A stretch of DNA of 64,000 nucleotides, taken from positions 62,001 through 126,000 of the forward strand of contig DATKMJ010000067.1 of the NCBI GenBank assembly GCA_035541935.1, written 5' to 3'. The notes beneath the pieces were generated by a model. It was not told the origin of the DNA, made no database searches, and worked only from the letters and a program-made list of their open reading frames with translations. Within the stretch, counting starts at the first letter, position 1. Each line of letters begins with the position of its first letter. The position numbers were made by a program, and so were the translations under genes. Of this stretch, positions 44,942-52,706 are shown piece by piece. Source of the stretch: Candidatus Binatia bacterium (GTDB lineage: Bacteria; Vulcanimicrobiota; Vulcanimicrobiia; Vulcanimicrobiales; Vulcanimicrobiaceae).

Positions 44942-47209
44942 CTAGTCGTCGTCGTGGCGGCCGTGCGGACGCCGCCGGCGCCGCGTCGGGGGTGCGCCCG
45001 GTCCGTCGACCGGCGGGCTGGACGATTCGCGAGGCTCGCGCGATTCGCGAGGCGCGCGCGGACCGCGCGGAACGAATTCGCCGTTGCCCGAGGCGCCCGC
45101 CAAGAGCGCCTTGCGCGAGAGATTGATGCGGCCTTGGCCGTCGATCTCGACGACCTTGACCTCCACCTCGTCGCCGACCTTGACGACGTCTTCGACCTTC
45201 TCGACGCGCGTCGGCGCGAGCTGGCTGATGTGCACCAGTCCTTCCTTGCCGGGGAGAATCTGCACGAACGCGCCGATGTTGATGATGCGCGTGACCGTGC
45301 CGCGATACGTCTCGCCGACGCGGATCTCTTTCGTGAGGTTCTCGACGATCTGCTTCGCGGCATCGCCGGATGCGCCGTCGAGTGAGGTGATGAAGACGCT
45401 GCCGTCGTCCTCGATGTCGATCTTCTCGACGCCGGTGTCGGCGATGATCTTGTTGATCACCTTGCCGCCGGGTCCGATGACGTCCTTGATCTTCGCCGGA
45501 TCGATCTTGATGACGATCATGCGCGGGGCGTACTGCGAGAGTTCCTCGCGCGGCTTTGCGATCGTCTCTGCGAGCTTGTCGATGATCGCGTGACGCGACT
45601 TGCGCGCCTGCTTCATCGCCTCTCGCATGATCTCGAGCGTGATGCCCGCGACTTTGATGTCCATCTGGATCGCGGTGATGCCCTTCTTGGTTCCCGCGAC
45701 TTTGAAGTCCATCTCGCCGAGCGCGTCTTCGAGACCCTGGATGTCGGTGAGGATCGAGTACTTGCTGCCCTTGAGGATCAGGCCCATCGCGACGCCGGCG
45801 ACGTGATCGCGAATCGGAACGCCCGCGTCCATGAGTGCGAGCGTCGAGCCGCAGACCGAGGCCATGGACGAAGAACCGTTCGATTCGAGGACTTCGCTCA
45901 TCAGGCGCAGCGTGTACGGAAACTCGTCTTTCGGCGGGAGCACCGGAACGAGGGCGCGCTCCGCGAGATGGCCGTGGCCGATCTCGCGCCGGCCGGGACC
46001 GCGCATCGGTCGCGTCTCGCCGACCGAGTAGGGCGGAAAGTTGTAGAAGTGCATGTAGCGCTTGTCTTCCAACTCGACGATGCCGTCGAGCCGCTGCGCG
46101 TCGCTCGTCGAACCGAGCGTCGCCGCGGTGAAGACCTGCGTCTGTCCGCGCGTGAAGATGCCGGAGCCGTGGACGCGCGGCACGTAATGCACCTTGCACC
46201 AGATGGGACGCACCTCGTCGGGCTTTCTTCCGTCGGGGCGGACCTTCTCGTCCACGACCATGGTGCGAAGCTCGTCCTCCTCCATGGCCTTGATGACCTT
46301 ATAGAACTCCTTCGCGGTCGCCGGCGACTCGAGCAGCGCCTGAATGTCGTCGTCTTTCTTGGAGCAACGCGAGAGCGCTTCTTCGACCGAGATCGCGGCG
46401 AACGCCGTTTCGCGTTTCTGCTTCTCGACCGTGCGCATCGCCTTGGCGACGTCCTTGGCGAAGGTTTTGCGGACCCACTTCTCGAGCGCGGCGTCGATCT
46501 TTAGGAGCGGGAACTCCCGCTTATCTTTGCCGGCCTTTTTCGCGAGCTGCTCGATCGCCTTGATGATCTTGCGGATCTCGCCGTGTGCGAACTCGACCGC
46601 GCCGAGGAAATCCTCCTCGTCGATCTCGTTGCCGCTGCCTTCGACCATCATGACCGCCTCGGCGGTGCCGGCGATCACGATGTCCATGCCGCCGGTCGCG
46701 TATTGCGGCAGCGTCGGATTGCAAACGTACTCGCCGTTCTCGTCGCGTCCGACGCGAACCGCGGCGACCGTCTTCTCGAACGGAATGTCGCTGAGCGCGA
46801 GCGCGGCGCCGGCGGCGCAGACGCCGAGCACGTCGGCGTCGAGTTGCGGATCGATCGAGAGCACCGTCGCGACGATCTGAACGTCGTTACGAAATCCGTC
46901 GGGAAAGAGCGGGCGAATCGGCCTGTCGATCTGCCGCGAACTGATCACCGCGTGTTCGGGCGGACGGCCTTCGCGCTTGATATAACCGCCGGGAATTTTT
47001 CCGGCGGCGTACATCTTCTCTTCGAAGTCGCAGGTGAGAGGGAAGAAATCGATGCCTTCACGAGGTTTCTCGGAGGCAGTTACGGCGCAGAGCACGACGT
47101 TTTGATCGCCGTAACGAACCAGCGCGGAGCCGTTTGCTTGCTTCGCCAGTTCGCCGGTTTCGATGGTCATCGTGCGCCCGCCGACCGTTAAAGTTACGGA
47201 ATCGGGCAC
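44942..47209 (-). CDS. pnp: Polyribonucleotide nucleotidyltransferase (PNPase)
   Basis: The 755-residue phosphorolytic 3'-5' exoribonuclease has two RNase PH domains (GEIRKIIKAIEQL between them), with the catalytic EDALGEMDFKVAGTKKGITA and GRREIGHGHLAERAL. KH (PAKIKDVIGPGGKVINKIIA) and S1 (IRVGETYRGTVTRIINIGAF) domains complete the usual order. The C-terminal tail is Arg/Pro-rich. Start is GTG with AGGAG upstream. It is normally next to rpsO, but here a transketolase pair on the other strand lies between. Confidence 0.97.
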   Translation of the reverse strand: MPDSVTLTVGGRTMTIETGELAKQANGSALVRYGDQNVVLCAVTASEKPREGIDFFPLTCDFEEKMYAAGKIPGGYIKREGRPPEHAVISSRQIDRPIRPLFPDGFRNDVQIVATVLSIDPQLDADVLGVCAAGAALALSDIPFEKTVAAVRVGRDENGEYVCNPTLPQYATGGMDIVIAGTAEAVMMVEGSGNEIDEEDFLGAVEFAHGEIRKIIKAIEQLAKKAGKDKREFPLLKIDAALEKWVRKTFAKDVAKAMRTVEKQKRETAFAAISVEEALSRCSKKDDDIQALLESPATAKEFYKVIKAMEEDELRTMVVDEKVRPDGRKPDEVRPIWCKVHYVPRVHGSGIFTRGQTQVFTAATLGSTSDAQRLDGIVELEDKRYMHFYNFPPYSVGETRPMRGPGRREIGHGHLAERALVPVLPPKDEFPYTLRLMSEVLESNGSSSMASVCGSTLALMDAGVPIRDHVAGVAMGLILKGSKYSILTDIQGLEDALGEMDFKVAGTKKGITAIQMDIKVAGITLEIMREAMKQARKSRHAIIDKLAETIAKPREELSQYAPRMIVIKIDPAKIKDVIGPGGKVINKIIADTGVEKIDIEDDGSVFITSLDGASGDAAKQIVENLTKEIRVGETYRGTVTRIINIGAFVQILPGKEGLVHISQLAPTRVEKVEDVVKVGDEVEVKVVEIDGQGRINLSRKALLAGASGNGEFVPRGPRAPRESREPRESSSPPVDGPGAPPTRRRRRPHGRHDDD

Positions 47210-47301
47210 AGTATCTCCTAAATTCTAACTACTTTTCTCTTAATAGATTGCTCGCGGGGTGTTCGGCAGGGCCGCGCCGCGACCTGCCCAAAACGGCTCC
47301 C

Positions 47302-48159
47302 ATGCAAAGCCCCAGCCCCGCCGCCTTGACGGAGCTTAAGCTCAAGGCGAACGACATTCGTCAGGGCATCATCCGGTCGTTGCTCGCCGCCGGGTCCGGA
47401 CACTCGGCCGGCCCGCTCGACATGTCCGACGTTTTCACCGCGCTCTACGGCTGCCTGATGCGTCACGATCCGAAGAATCCGGAGTGGCCGGAACGCGATC
47501 GTCTCTTGCTCTCGTGCGGGCACATCGCGCCCGTTCGCTACTCGGCGATGGCGAACTTCGGCTACTTTCCCGTCGAAGAATTGCTGACGCTGCGCAAGTT
47601 CGGAACGCGGCTGCAGGGCCATCCCGAACGCGTGCGCCTTCCCGCGGTCGAGACAACCTCCGGCCCGCTCGGCGAGGGGCTCGCGCAGGGCGTCGGCATG
47701 GCGCTCGGCGCGAAGATGGACGGCAAGGATTTTCACGTCTGGGTCGTGACGTCGGACGCCGAGCATCAGTGCGGTCTGCATTGGGAGGCCGTGATGACCG
47801 GCGCGAAGTTCAAACTCGACAACCTCACCGCCGTCGTCGATCGCAACTTCATTCAAATAGACGGAAGCACCGAGGACGTGATGCCGCTCGAGCCGCTCGC
47901 CGATAAGTATCGCTCGTTCAATTGGGAGGTCTTCGAGTGCGACGGCAACGACATCGCCGAGTTCATCGAGACGGCGCAGCGCGCCGCGCGCTTCAAAGGC
48001 AAGCCGCACGTGATTATCGCGAACACCGTGCCGGGCAAGGGCGTCTCCTACATGGAGGGCGACTACACGTGGCACGGCAAACCGCCGAACGCCGCGCAGG
48101 CCGACGAAGCGCTGCGCGAGCTGGCGGCCGAGCGTGAGAGGATCCTGGCAAATGGCTAA
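47302..48159 (+). CDS. Transketolase, N-terminal subunit
   Basis: The ATG at 47302 gives 285 residues. It holds the thiamine-diphosphate domain of transketolase: LAAGSGHSAGPLDMSDVFTA, SCGHIAPVRYSAMANFGYFP, TTSGPLGEGLAQGVGMALGA, and the Mg/ThDP motif VTSDAEHQCGLHWEA...DRNFIQIDG. Split transketolases of this type act in the non-oxidative pentose phosphate pathway. The 3' end overlaps the C-terminal subunit gene by 8 nt. Confidence 0.93.
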   Translation: MQSPSPAALTELKLKANDIRQGIIRSLLAAGSGHSAGPLDMSDVFTALYGCLMRHDPKNPEWPERDRLLLSCGHIAPVRYSAMANFGYFPVEELLTLRKFGTRLQGHPERVRLPAVETTSGPLGEGLAQGVGMALGAKMDGKDFHVWVVTSDAEHQCGLHWEAVMTGAKFKLDNLTAVVDRNFIQIDGSTEDVMPLEPLADKYRSFNWEVFECDGNDIAEFIETAQRAARFKGKPHVIIANTVPGKGVSYMEGDYTWHGKPPNAAQADEALRELAAERERILANG

Positions 48160-49150
48160 CGCGCAGACGGCCGAGGCGATGCGCCTCGTGGACTACCGCA
48201 ACGGCGAGATCGAGCAAGTGCCGACGCGCAACGGCTTCGGCGAGGGACTCATCGAGGCGGGCACGCGCGACGAGAACGTGCTCGGCATCTGTGCCGACCT
48301 CTCGGAGTCGACGCGCTTCGAGGGCTTCAAGAAGGCGCATCCCGCGCAGTATATCGAGATCGGCGTCTCCGAGCAGATGCTCGTCGCGATGGCCGGCGGA
48401 CTCGCCTCGGTCGGGAAGATTCCGTGGATCGCGTCGTACGCGATGTTCAATCCGGGGCGCTCCTGGGAGCAAGTGCGCACGATCATGGCGCTCAACGAAA
48501 CGAACGTGAAGATCGCGGGCGCGCACGCCGGCGTCTCGGTCGGGCCCGACGGCGCGACCCATCAGGCGATCGAGGACATCGCGATCATGCGCGTGATTCC
48601 GCACATGACCGTCGTCGTGCCGTGCGACTCCGTGCAGACGAAGAAGGCGACCCTCGCACTCTCGGCGGCGTGGGGTCCCGCGTACTTACGCTTCGGCCGC
48701 GAGAAGTCGGCCGTGATCACGACCGACGAGACGCCGTTTCAGATCGGCGTCGCGCAGATCTTCCGCGAGGGAAGCGACGTCGCGATCGTCGCGTGCGGCA
48801 TCCTCGTCTACAACGCGCTGCTCGCCGCCGATCGGCTCGCGCGCGAGGACGGCATCGAGTGCCGCGTCGTCAACAATCACACCGTGAAGCCGATGGACGA
48901 AGCCGCGATCGTCGACGCCGCGCAGAGCTGCGGCACGGTCGTGACCGTCGAGGAGCATCAGAAGCATGCCGGCATGGGCTCGCGCGTCGCGGAGATTCTC
49001 GCGCAGCGCCATCCCGCGCCGATCGAGATGGTCGGCGTCGAGGACACGTTCGGGCAATCGGGCGATCCGGTCGAACTGATCGAGTTCTACGGGATGGGCG
49101 TGGACGCGATCGTTGCCGCCGCGCGCCGCGCCCACAAACGCAAGGGCTAG
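48152..49150 (+). CDS. Transketolase, C-terminal subunit
   Basis: The ATG at 48152 gives 332 residues, the pyrimidine-binding and C-terminal domains of transketolase. Markers are [57 protein letters not shown] and [20 protein letters not shown]. It pairs with the preceding subunit to form an active enzyme. The stop overlaps the rpsO stop on the other strand by 4 nt. Confidence 0.93.
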   Translation: MANAQTAEAMRLVDYRNGEIEQVPTRNGFGEGLIEAGTRDENVLGICADLSESTRFEGFKKAHPAQYIEIGVSEQMLVAMAGGLASVGKIPWIASYAMFNPGRSWEQVRTIMALNETNVKIAGAHAGVSVGPDGATHQAIEDIAIMRVIPHMTVVVPCDSVQTKKATLALSAAWGPAYLRFGREKSAVITTDETPFQIGVAQIFREGSDVAIVACGILVYNALLAADRLAREDGIECRVVNNHTVKPMDEAAIVDAAQSCGTVVTVEEHQKHAGMGSRVAEILAQRHPAPIEMVGVEDTFGQSGDPVELIEFYGMGVDAIVAAARRAHKRKG

Positions 49151-49416
49151 CGGCGCAGGCCCAGTTCTTGGATGAGGCTGCGGTAGCGCTCGAGATTCTT
49201 CGCGTGCAGATAGTTCAACAGACGGCGGCGCTGGCCGACTTGTAAGAGCAGGCCGCGGCGGCTGTGATGGTCTTTCTTGTGAATCTTGAGGTGCTCGGTG
49301 AGCTGATTGATCGATGCGGTGAGCATCGCGATCTGCACTTCGGCCGAACCGGTGTCGTTCGACCCGCGGCCGTACTTGCCGGCGATCTCGGCTTTGGCTT
49401 CCTTGGTGAGCGGCAC
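49147..49416 (-). CDS. rpsO: 30S ribosomal protein S15
   Basis: The 89-residue protein is the normal length for S15. It contains [40 protein letters not shown] and [20 protein letters not shown], followed by [10 protein letters not shown]. It binds 16S rRNA (helices 20-22) early in 30S assembly. It is upstream of pnp on the same strand, but the two are separated by the divergent transketolase pair. A promoter candidate lies at 49482-49510. Confidence 0.97.
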   Translation of the reverse strand: MPLTKEAKAEIAGKYGRGSNDTGSAEVQIAMLTASINQLTEHLKIHKKDHHSRRGLLLQVGQRRRLLNYLHAKNLERYRSLIQELGLRR

Positions 49417-49481
49417 GAAAATACTCCTTAGTCAGGATAGTCTCGCTCGGGTACAGTCTCGACCGTCCCGGCGACCGGCCT

Positions 49482-49510
49482 AGGATAGCAAAAGCCGCCG
49501 CCGCTCGCAA
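49482..49510 (-). promoter_or_regulatory. Probable rpsO promoter
   Basis: On the minus strand TTGCGA (49510-49505), a 17-nt spacer and TATCCT (49487-49482) precede rpsO by about 65 nt. Both hexamers are moderate matches to sigma-70 consensus. Confidence 0.5.
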
Positions 49511-49544
49511 GGTGCGGCCGGGTTCCCGAAAAAGTCGCCCTCTC

Positions 49545-50315
49545 ATGGATCTCGGCATACGCGGACGCACGGCGCTGGTAACCGGAGCGAGCGGCGGCAT
49601 CGGAGAGGCGGTAGCCCTCGCTCTTGCAGCCGAGGGCGCAAAGCTGGCGCTGGCAGCGCGCGACCTCGAGCGCCTCGACGGCGTCGCGCGGAGAGCCGCG
49701 GAGGCCGGCGCGCAGGAGGCGCGCGCCTTCGCCCTCGATCTCGAAGAGCCGGAGTCGATCGCGGCGATGCTCGGCGCCGTGCGCGCCGCATTCGGCGACG
49801 CGGAGATCGTCGTCCTCAACGGGGGCGGTCCGCGCGCCGGCCGTTTCGGCGAGGTCTCGATCGCCGACTGGGATCGCGCCTACCAATTATTGTTGCGCTC
49901 GATGCTCGTGCTGCTCGACGCGCTCGTTCCGGCGATGCGCGCGAATCGCTGGGGACGAATCGTCGCGCTGACCTCGACCTCGGTGAAGCAGCCGATCGAA
50001 ACGCTCGTACTCTCGAACGCGTTTCGCACGGCGCTCGTCGCGTCGCTGCGCACGCTCGCCGGCGAGGTCGCGCGCGACGGCGTCACGATCAACTGCATCG
50101 CGACGGGCCGAATAGATACGACCCGGCTGCGTTCGCTCTACGGAAACGATGAGAACGCGCTGCGCGCGGCCGGCGCGGAGGTGCCGATCGGACGGATCGC
50201 TACGCCGGCCGAGTTCGCTCCGCTCGTTGCGTTTCTCTGCGGAGAACCGGCGAGTTACGTAACGGGACAGACGATCTCGATCGACGGCGGGCTCGTTCGC
50301 GGGCTCTTCGGATAA
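49545..50315 (+). CDS. Short-chain dehydrogenase/reductase lacking the usual YxxxK motif
   Basis: The ATG at 49545 gives 256 residues. The cofactor motif TGASGGIGEAVALALAAEGA and NGGGPRAGRF-type (NNAG variant) are present, and the C-terminus FLCGEPASYVTGQTISIDGG is FabG-like. At the catalytic position the sequence is TSTSVKQPIETLVLSNAFRT, so the Tyr and Lys of YxxxK are absent. A described BKR-like SDR subgroup also lacks the Tyr. Enzymatic activity is therefore uncertain. It is coupled to the next gene by 5 nt. Confidence 0.85.
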   Translation: MDLGIRGRTALVTGASGGIGEAVALALAAEGAKLALAARDLERLDGVARRAAEAGAQEARAFALDLEEPESIAAMLGAVRAAFGDAEIVVLNGGGPRAGRFGEVSIADWDRAYQLLLRSMLVLLDALVPAMRANRWGRIVALTSTSVKQPIETLVLSNAFRTALVASLRTLAGEVARDGVTINCIATGRIDTTRLRSLYGNDENALRAAGAEVPIGRIATPAEFAPLVAFLCGEPASYVTGQTISIDGGLVRGLFG

Positions 50316-50320
50316 CGCCG

Positions 50321-50974
50321 GTGGGCAGAGTTCGCGCGCCCGCCTTCGGCCTCTCGATCGACGGATTCGGCGCGGGGCCCGGTCAGGATCTCGAGCATCC
50401 GCTCGGGATCGGCGCAGAGGCGATCTTCGAATGGTTCTTCGCGACGCGCACGTTCGCCGAGATGCAGGACCGCGACGGCGGCGAGATGGGAATCGACGAT
50501 GCGTTCGCGCGGCGCGGTTTCGACGACGTCGGCGCGTGGATCGTGGGACGCAACATGTTCGGCCCGGTGCGCGGGCCGTGGCCCGACGAAACGTGGCGCG
50601 GGTGGTGGGGTGACGACCCGCCGTTCCACACGCCGGTCTTCGTGCTGACGCATCATCCGCGCGAGACGATCGTCATGCAGGGCGGCACGACGTTTCACTT
50701 CGTGACGGAAGGGATCGAGGCCGCGCTCGCATTGGCGAGGGAAGCGGCGGGCCGGCAGGACGTTCGCATCGGCGGCGGCGTCGCCACGATTCGCGCGTAC
50801 CTGCGCGCGCGGCTGATCGACGAGATGCATCTCGCGGTCGCTCCCGCGCTTCTCGGCTCGGGCGAGGCGCTCTTCGACGGCCTCGACCTTCCCCGCCTCG
50901 GCTATGCGGTGACGGAGACGGTCCCCGGCGAGCGCGCGACGCACGTGCTCGTCGAGCGGGGCAAGGTGCGCTAG
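50321..50974 (+). CDS. Dihydrofolate reductase-family protein (RibD C-terminal-like)
   Basis: The 217-residue protein has the DHFR/RibD-C fold elements: APAFGLSIDGFGAGPGQDLE, AWIVGRNMFGPVRGPWPDET, FVLTHHPRETIVMQGGTTFH and GGGVATIRAYLRARLIDEMH, with LAVAPALLGSGEALFDG. Such proteins are NADPH-dependent reductases with unknown substrates, common beside resistance or tailoring genes. Start is GTG, 5 nt after the SDR stop. Confidence 0.88.
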   Translation: MGRVRAPAFGLSIDGFGAGPGQDLEHPLGIGAEAIFEWFFATRTFAEMQDRDGGEMGIDDAFARRGFDDVGAWIVGRNMFGPVRGPWPDETWRGWWGDDPPFHTPVFVLTHHPRETIVMQGGTTFHFVTEGIEAALALAREAAGRQDVRIGGGVATIRAYLRARLIDEMHLAVAPALLGSGEALFDGLDLPRLGYAVTETVPGERATHVLVERGKVR

Positions 50975-51000
50975 CGGGCGGCGCGAATCACCGGGCCGAT

Positions 51001-51567
51001 ATGCAAGGAGTAGAAGGAAAGCGCGTCGCCGCTCTGATCGGCGACGGATTCGAGGAGTTAGAGCTCGCCGAGCCGCGGCGAGCACTGGAAGAGGCCGGCG
51101 CCATCGTCACCGTCGTGGGGATCGACGAGAAGGCGCGCCAGCGGATTCGCGGCAAGCGGGGCCTCGACGATGGGCAGGTCTTACGAGCCGAAGAGCTCGT
51201 CGCCGATTGCACGGCCGAAGATTTCGACGCGATCCTGATACCGGGCGGCACCTCGCCTGACCGGATTCGCACCGACCAAGACGTCCATCGCTTCGTCCGC
51301 GAGTTCGACGCAATCAAGAAGCCGATGTTCTCGATCGGCCACGGCGCACAGGTGCTGATCTCCGCGCAGATCGTCCGCGGCCGGCAGGTTACCGGCGTGC
51401 ACTCGATCGCCGACGACATTCGCAACGCCGGCGGACTCTATCGCGATCAGCCGACCGTGACCGATTCGAACTGGGTCTCGACGCGCGGCGGCGACGATAT
51501 CCCGCAATTCAATCGCGCGATGCTCGAGAAGCTCGCGACCGCCGTTCCCGCTCAGATCGGATCGTAG
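51001..51567 (+). CDS. DJ-1/PfpI-family protein with missing catalytic cysteine
   Basis: The 188-residue protein shows the PfpI fold: RVAALIGDGFEELELAEPRR, DFDAILIPGGTSPDRIRTDQ and QIVRGRQVTGVHSIADDIRN. The nucleophile elbow, normally (A/S)ICHG, reads FSIGHGAQVLI, with Gly at residue 113 in place of Cys. Typical protease or deglycase chemistry is therefore not expected. It could be a binding or stress protein. Its 3' end overlaps the convergent membrane gene. Confidence 0.85.
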   Translation: MQGVEGKRVAALIGDGFEELELAEPRRALEEAGAIVTVVGIDEKARQRIRGKRGLDDGQVLRAEELVADCTAEDFDAILIPGGTSPDRIRTDQDVHRFVREFDAIKKPMFSIGHGAQVLISAQIVRGRQVTGVHSIADDIRNAGGLYRDQPTVTDSNWVSTRGGDDIPQFNRAMLEKLATAVPAQIGS

Positions 51568-52124
51568 CGGGCGAGCGTCTCGCCGTACTGACGCACGGCG
51601 AAGAACGCGACGATAACGCAGAACGCCAGCTCGCCGAGCAGGCTGTGACCGACGACGCCGATCGCGTAGGCGCCCGCGCTCGCCGCGACGGCGAGGAGCA
51701 CGTAGAGCGCGCGCGACGCGCCGCCGCGCATCGTCGCCGAGATCGCGACGAGCGTCGCGGTGACGACGGCCGGCAGCGCGACGAGCAGCGCGTACGTATC
51801 GAAGGCGCCGCGCGAGAGTTGCGCCACGGCGTAGATCGAGGTCGCAAGCGTGACTGCGACGCAAGGAACGAGCGCCTTCGCGCGCGCGAGCTCGCGGCCG
51901 AAGAGCGGCGCGCTCTGCTCGCAGCGATCGAGGTGCGGATGGAGCCCGGGGCTCTGCGCGAGCGCGAATCCGATTCCGAGCAGCGTGCAGAAGAGAACGA
52001 TGCCGGGCGGCCCCGGCGGGGCGAGCAGGCCCGCGGCGATCGCGGCGGCGCACGCCGCGATGAGCATGCGCCGCTGCGCGTGCAGCCTCGCGCGCAGGAC
52101 CGCGCAAGCGACGCGTGCCGTCAT
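51552..52124 (-). CDS. Polytopic membrane protein paired with a degenerate ABC ATPase
   Basis: The 190-residue protein has about five hydrophobic helices (MLIAACAAAIAAGLLAPPGP, IVLFCTLLGIGFALAQSPGL, AVTLATSIYAVAQL, LLVALPAVVTATLVAISATM, ALYVLLAVAASAGAYAIGVV). It starts 4 nt inside the end of the ATPase-like gene, so the two are coupled. The length is too short for a standard ABC-2 permease. The family is not recognised. Confidence 0.65.
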   Translation of the reverse strand: MTARVACAVLRARLHAQRRMLIAACAAAIAAGLLAPPGPPGIVLFCTLLGIGFALAQSPGLHPHLDRCEQSAPLFGRELARAKALVPCVAVTLATSIYAVAQLSRGAFDTYALLVALPAVVTATLVAISATMRGGASRALYVLLAVAASAGAYAIGVVGHSLLGELAFCVIVAFFAVRQYGETLARYDPI

Positions 52125-52660
52125 GCGAAGGCCGACGCCGCGGCGGCGTCGGCGTGCGTCGAGAAGAGAGCGCGCCCGGCCGTAACGGCGAGAATCTGCG
52201 CCGCGTAGACGGGCTGCGGGCGATCGAGCACGACGAGCCTCGGATCGCCGACGAGCGCGCCGATCAGAGGATAGGCGAGCGCCTCGTGCATGCCGGAGAG
52301 CCGCGTGCGCAGGACCGCGGCGCGCTCGAGCGCGGCGCGCGGGTCAACGTTCCAGAGCGCCGCGCGGTATGCGAGGTAGCGTTCGAACTCGGCCTCGTCG
52401 AGCGGAAACGGTTCGTGCGGAACGAGCGCGGCGATGCGCTTGCAGTGGACCGATTGCACGCGCGGATCGTACTCGTCGATCAAGACGCTGCCGCTCGTCG
52501 CCTTCGCGATGCCCGCGGCGAGCAGCGCCGCGATGGCCGCTTCGCTCGTCGACGCGCACGTCAGCGCGCGGCGCTCTCCGGCGGCAAGGCTGAGCGTCAG
52601 CGGCCCGACCGAGCCGCCGCCGGCGTCGAACGTCGCTTCTCGCATCCGCAAGAGAGGCAT
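52121..52660 (-). CDS. Degenerate ABC-transporter ATPase-like protein
   Basis: The 179-residue protein follows the layout of a short ABC ATPase: a beta-sheet lead (SVGPLTLSLAAGERRALTCA), the post-Walker stretch ATSGSVLIDEYDPRVQSVHC, a helical region and LVGDPRLVVLDRPQPVYAAQ. Walker A is not recognisable (CASTSEAAIA replaces GxxxxGKST), and the Walker B Glu is Arg (VLDRP). It therefore should not hydrolyse ATP in the usual way. It is coupled with a small membrane protein, so the pair may have kept a non-catalytic role. Confidence 0.7.
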   Translation of the reverse strand: MPLLRMREATFDAGGGSVGPLTLSLAAGERRALTCASTSEAAIAALLAAGIAKATSGSVLIDEYDPRVQSVHCKRIAALVPHEPFPLDEAEFERYLAYRAALWNVDPRAALERAAVLRTRLSGMHEALAYPLIGALVGDPRLVVLDRPQPVYAAQILAVTAGRALFSTHADAAAASAFA

Positions 52661-52706
52661 CGGAGCAGTATCATTCGGCGTTTTCGGCCAACTCCACTAT
52701 CCCATC

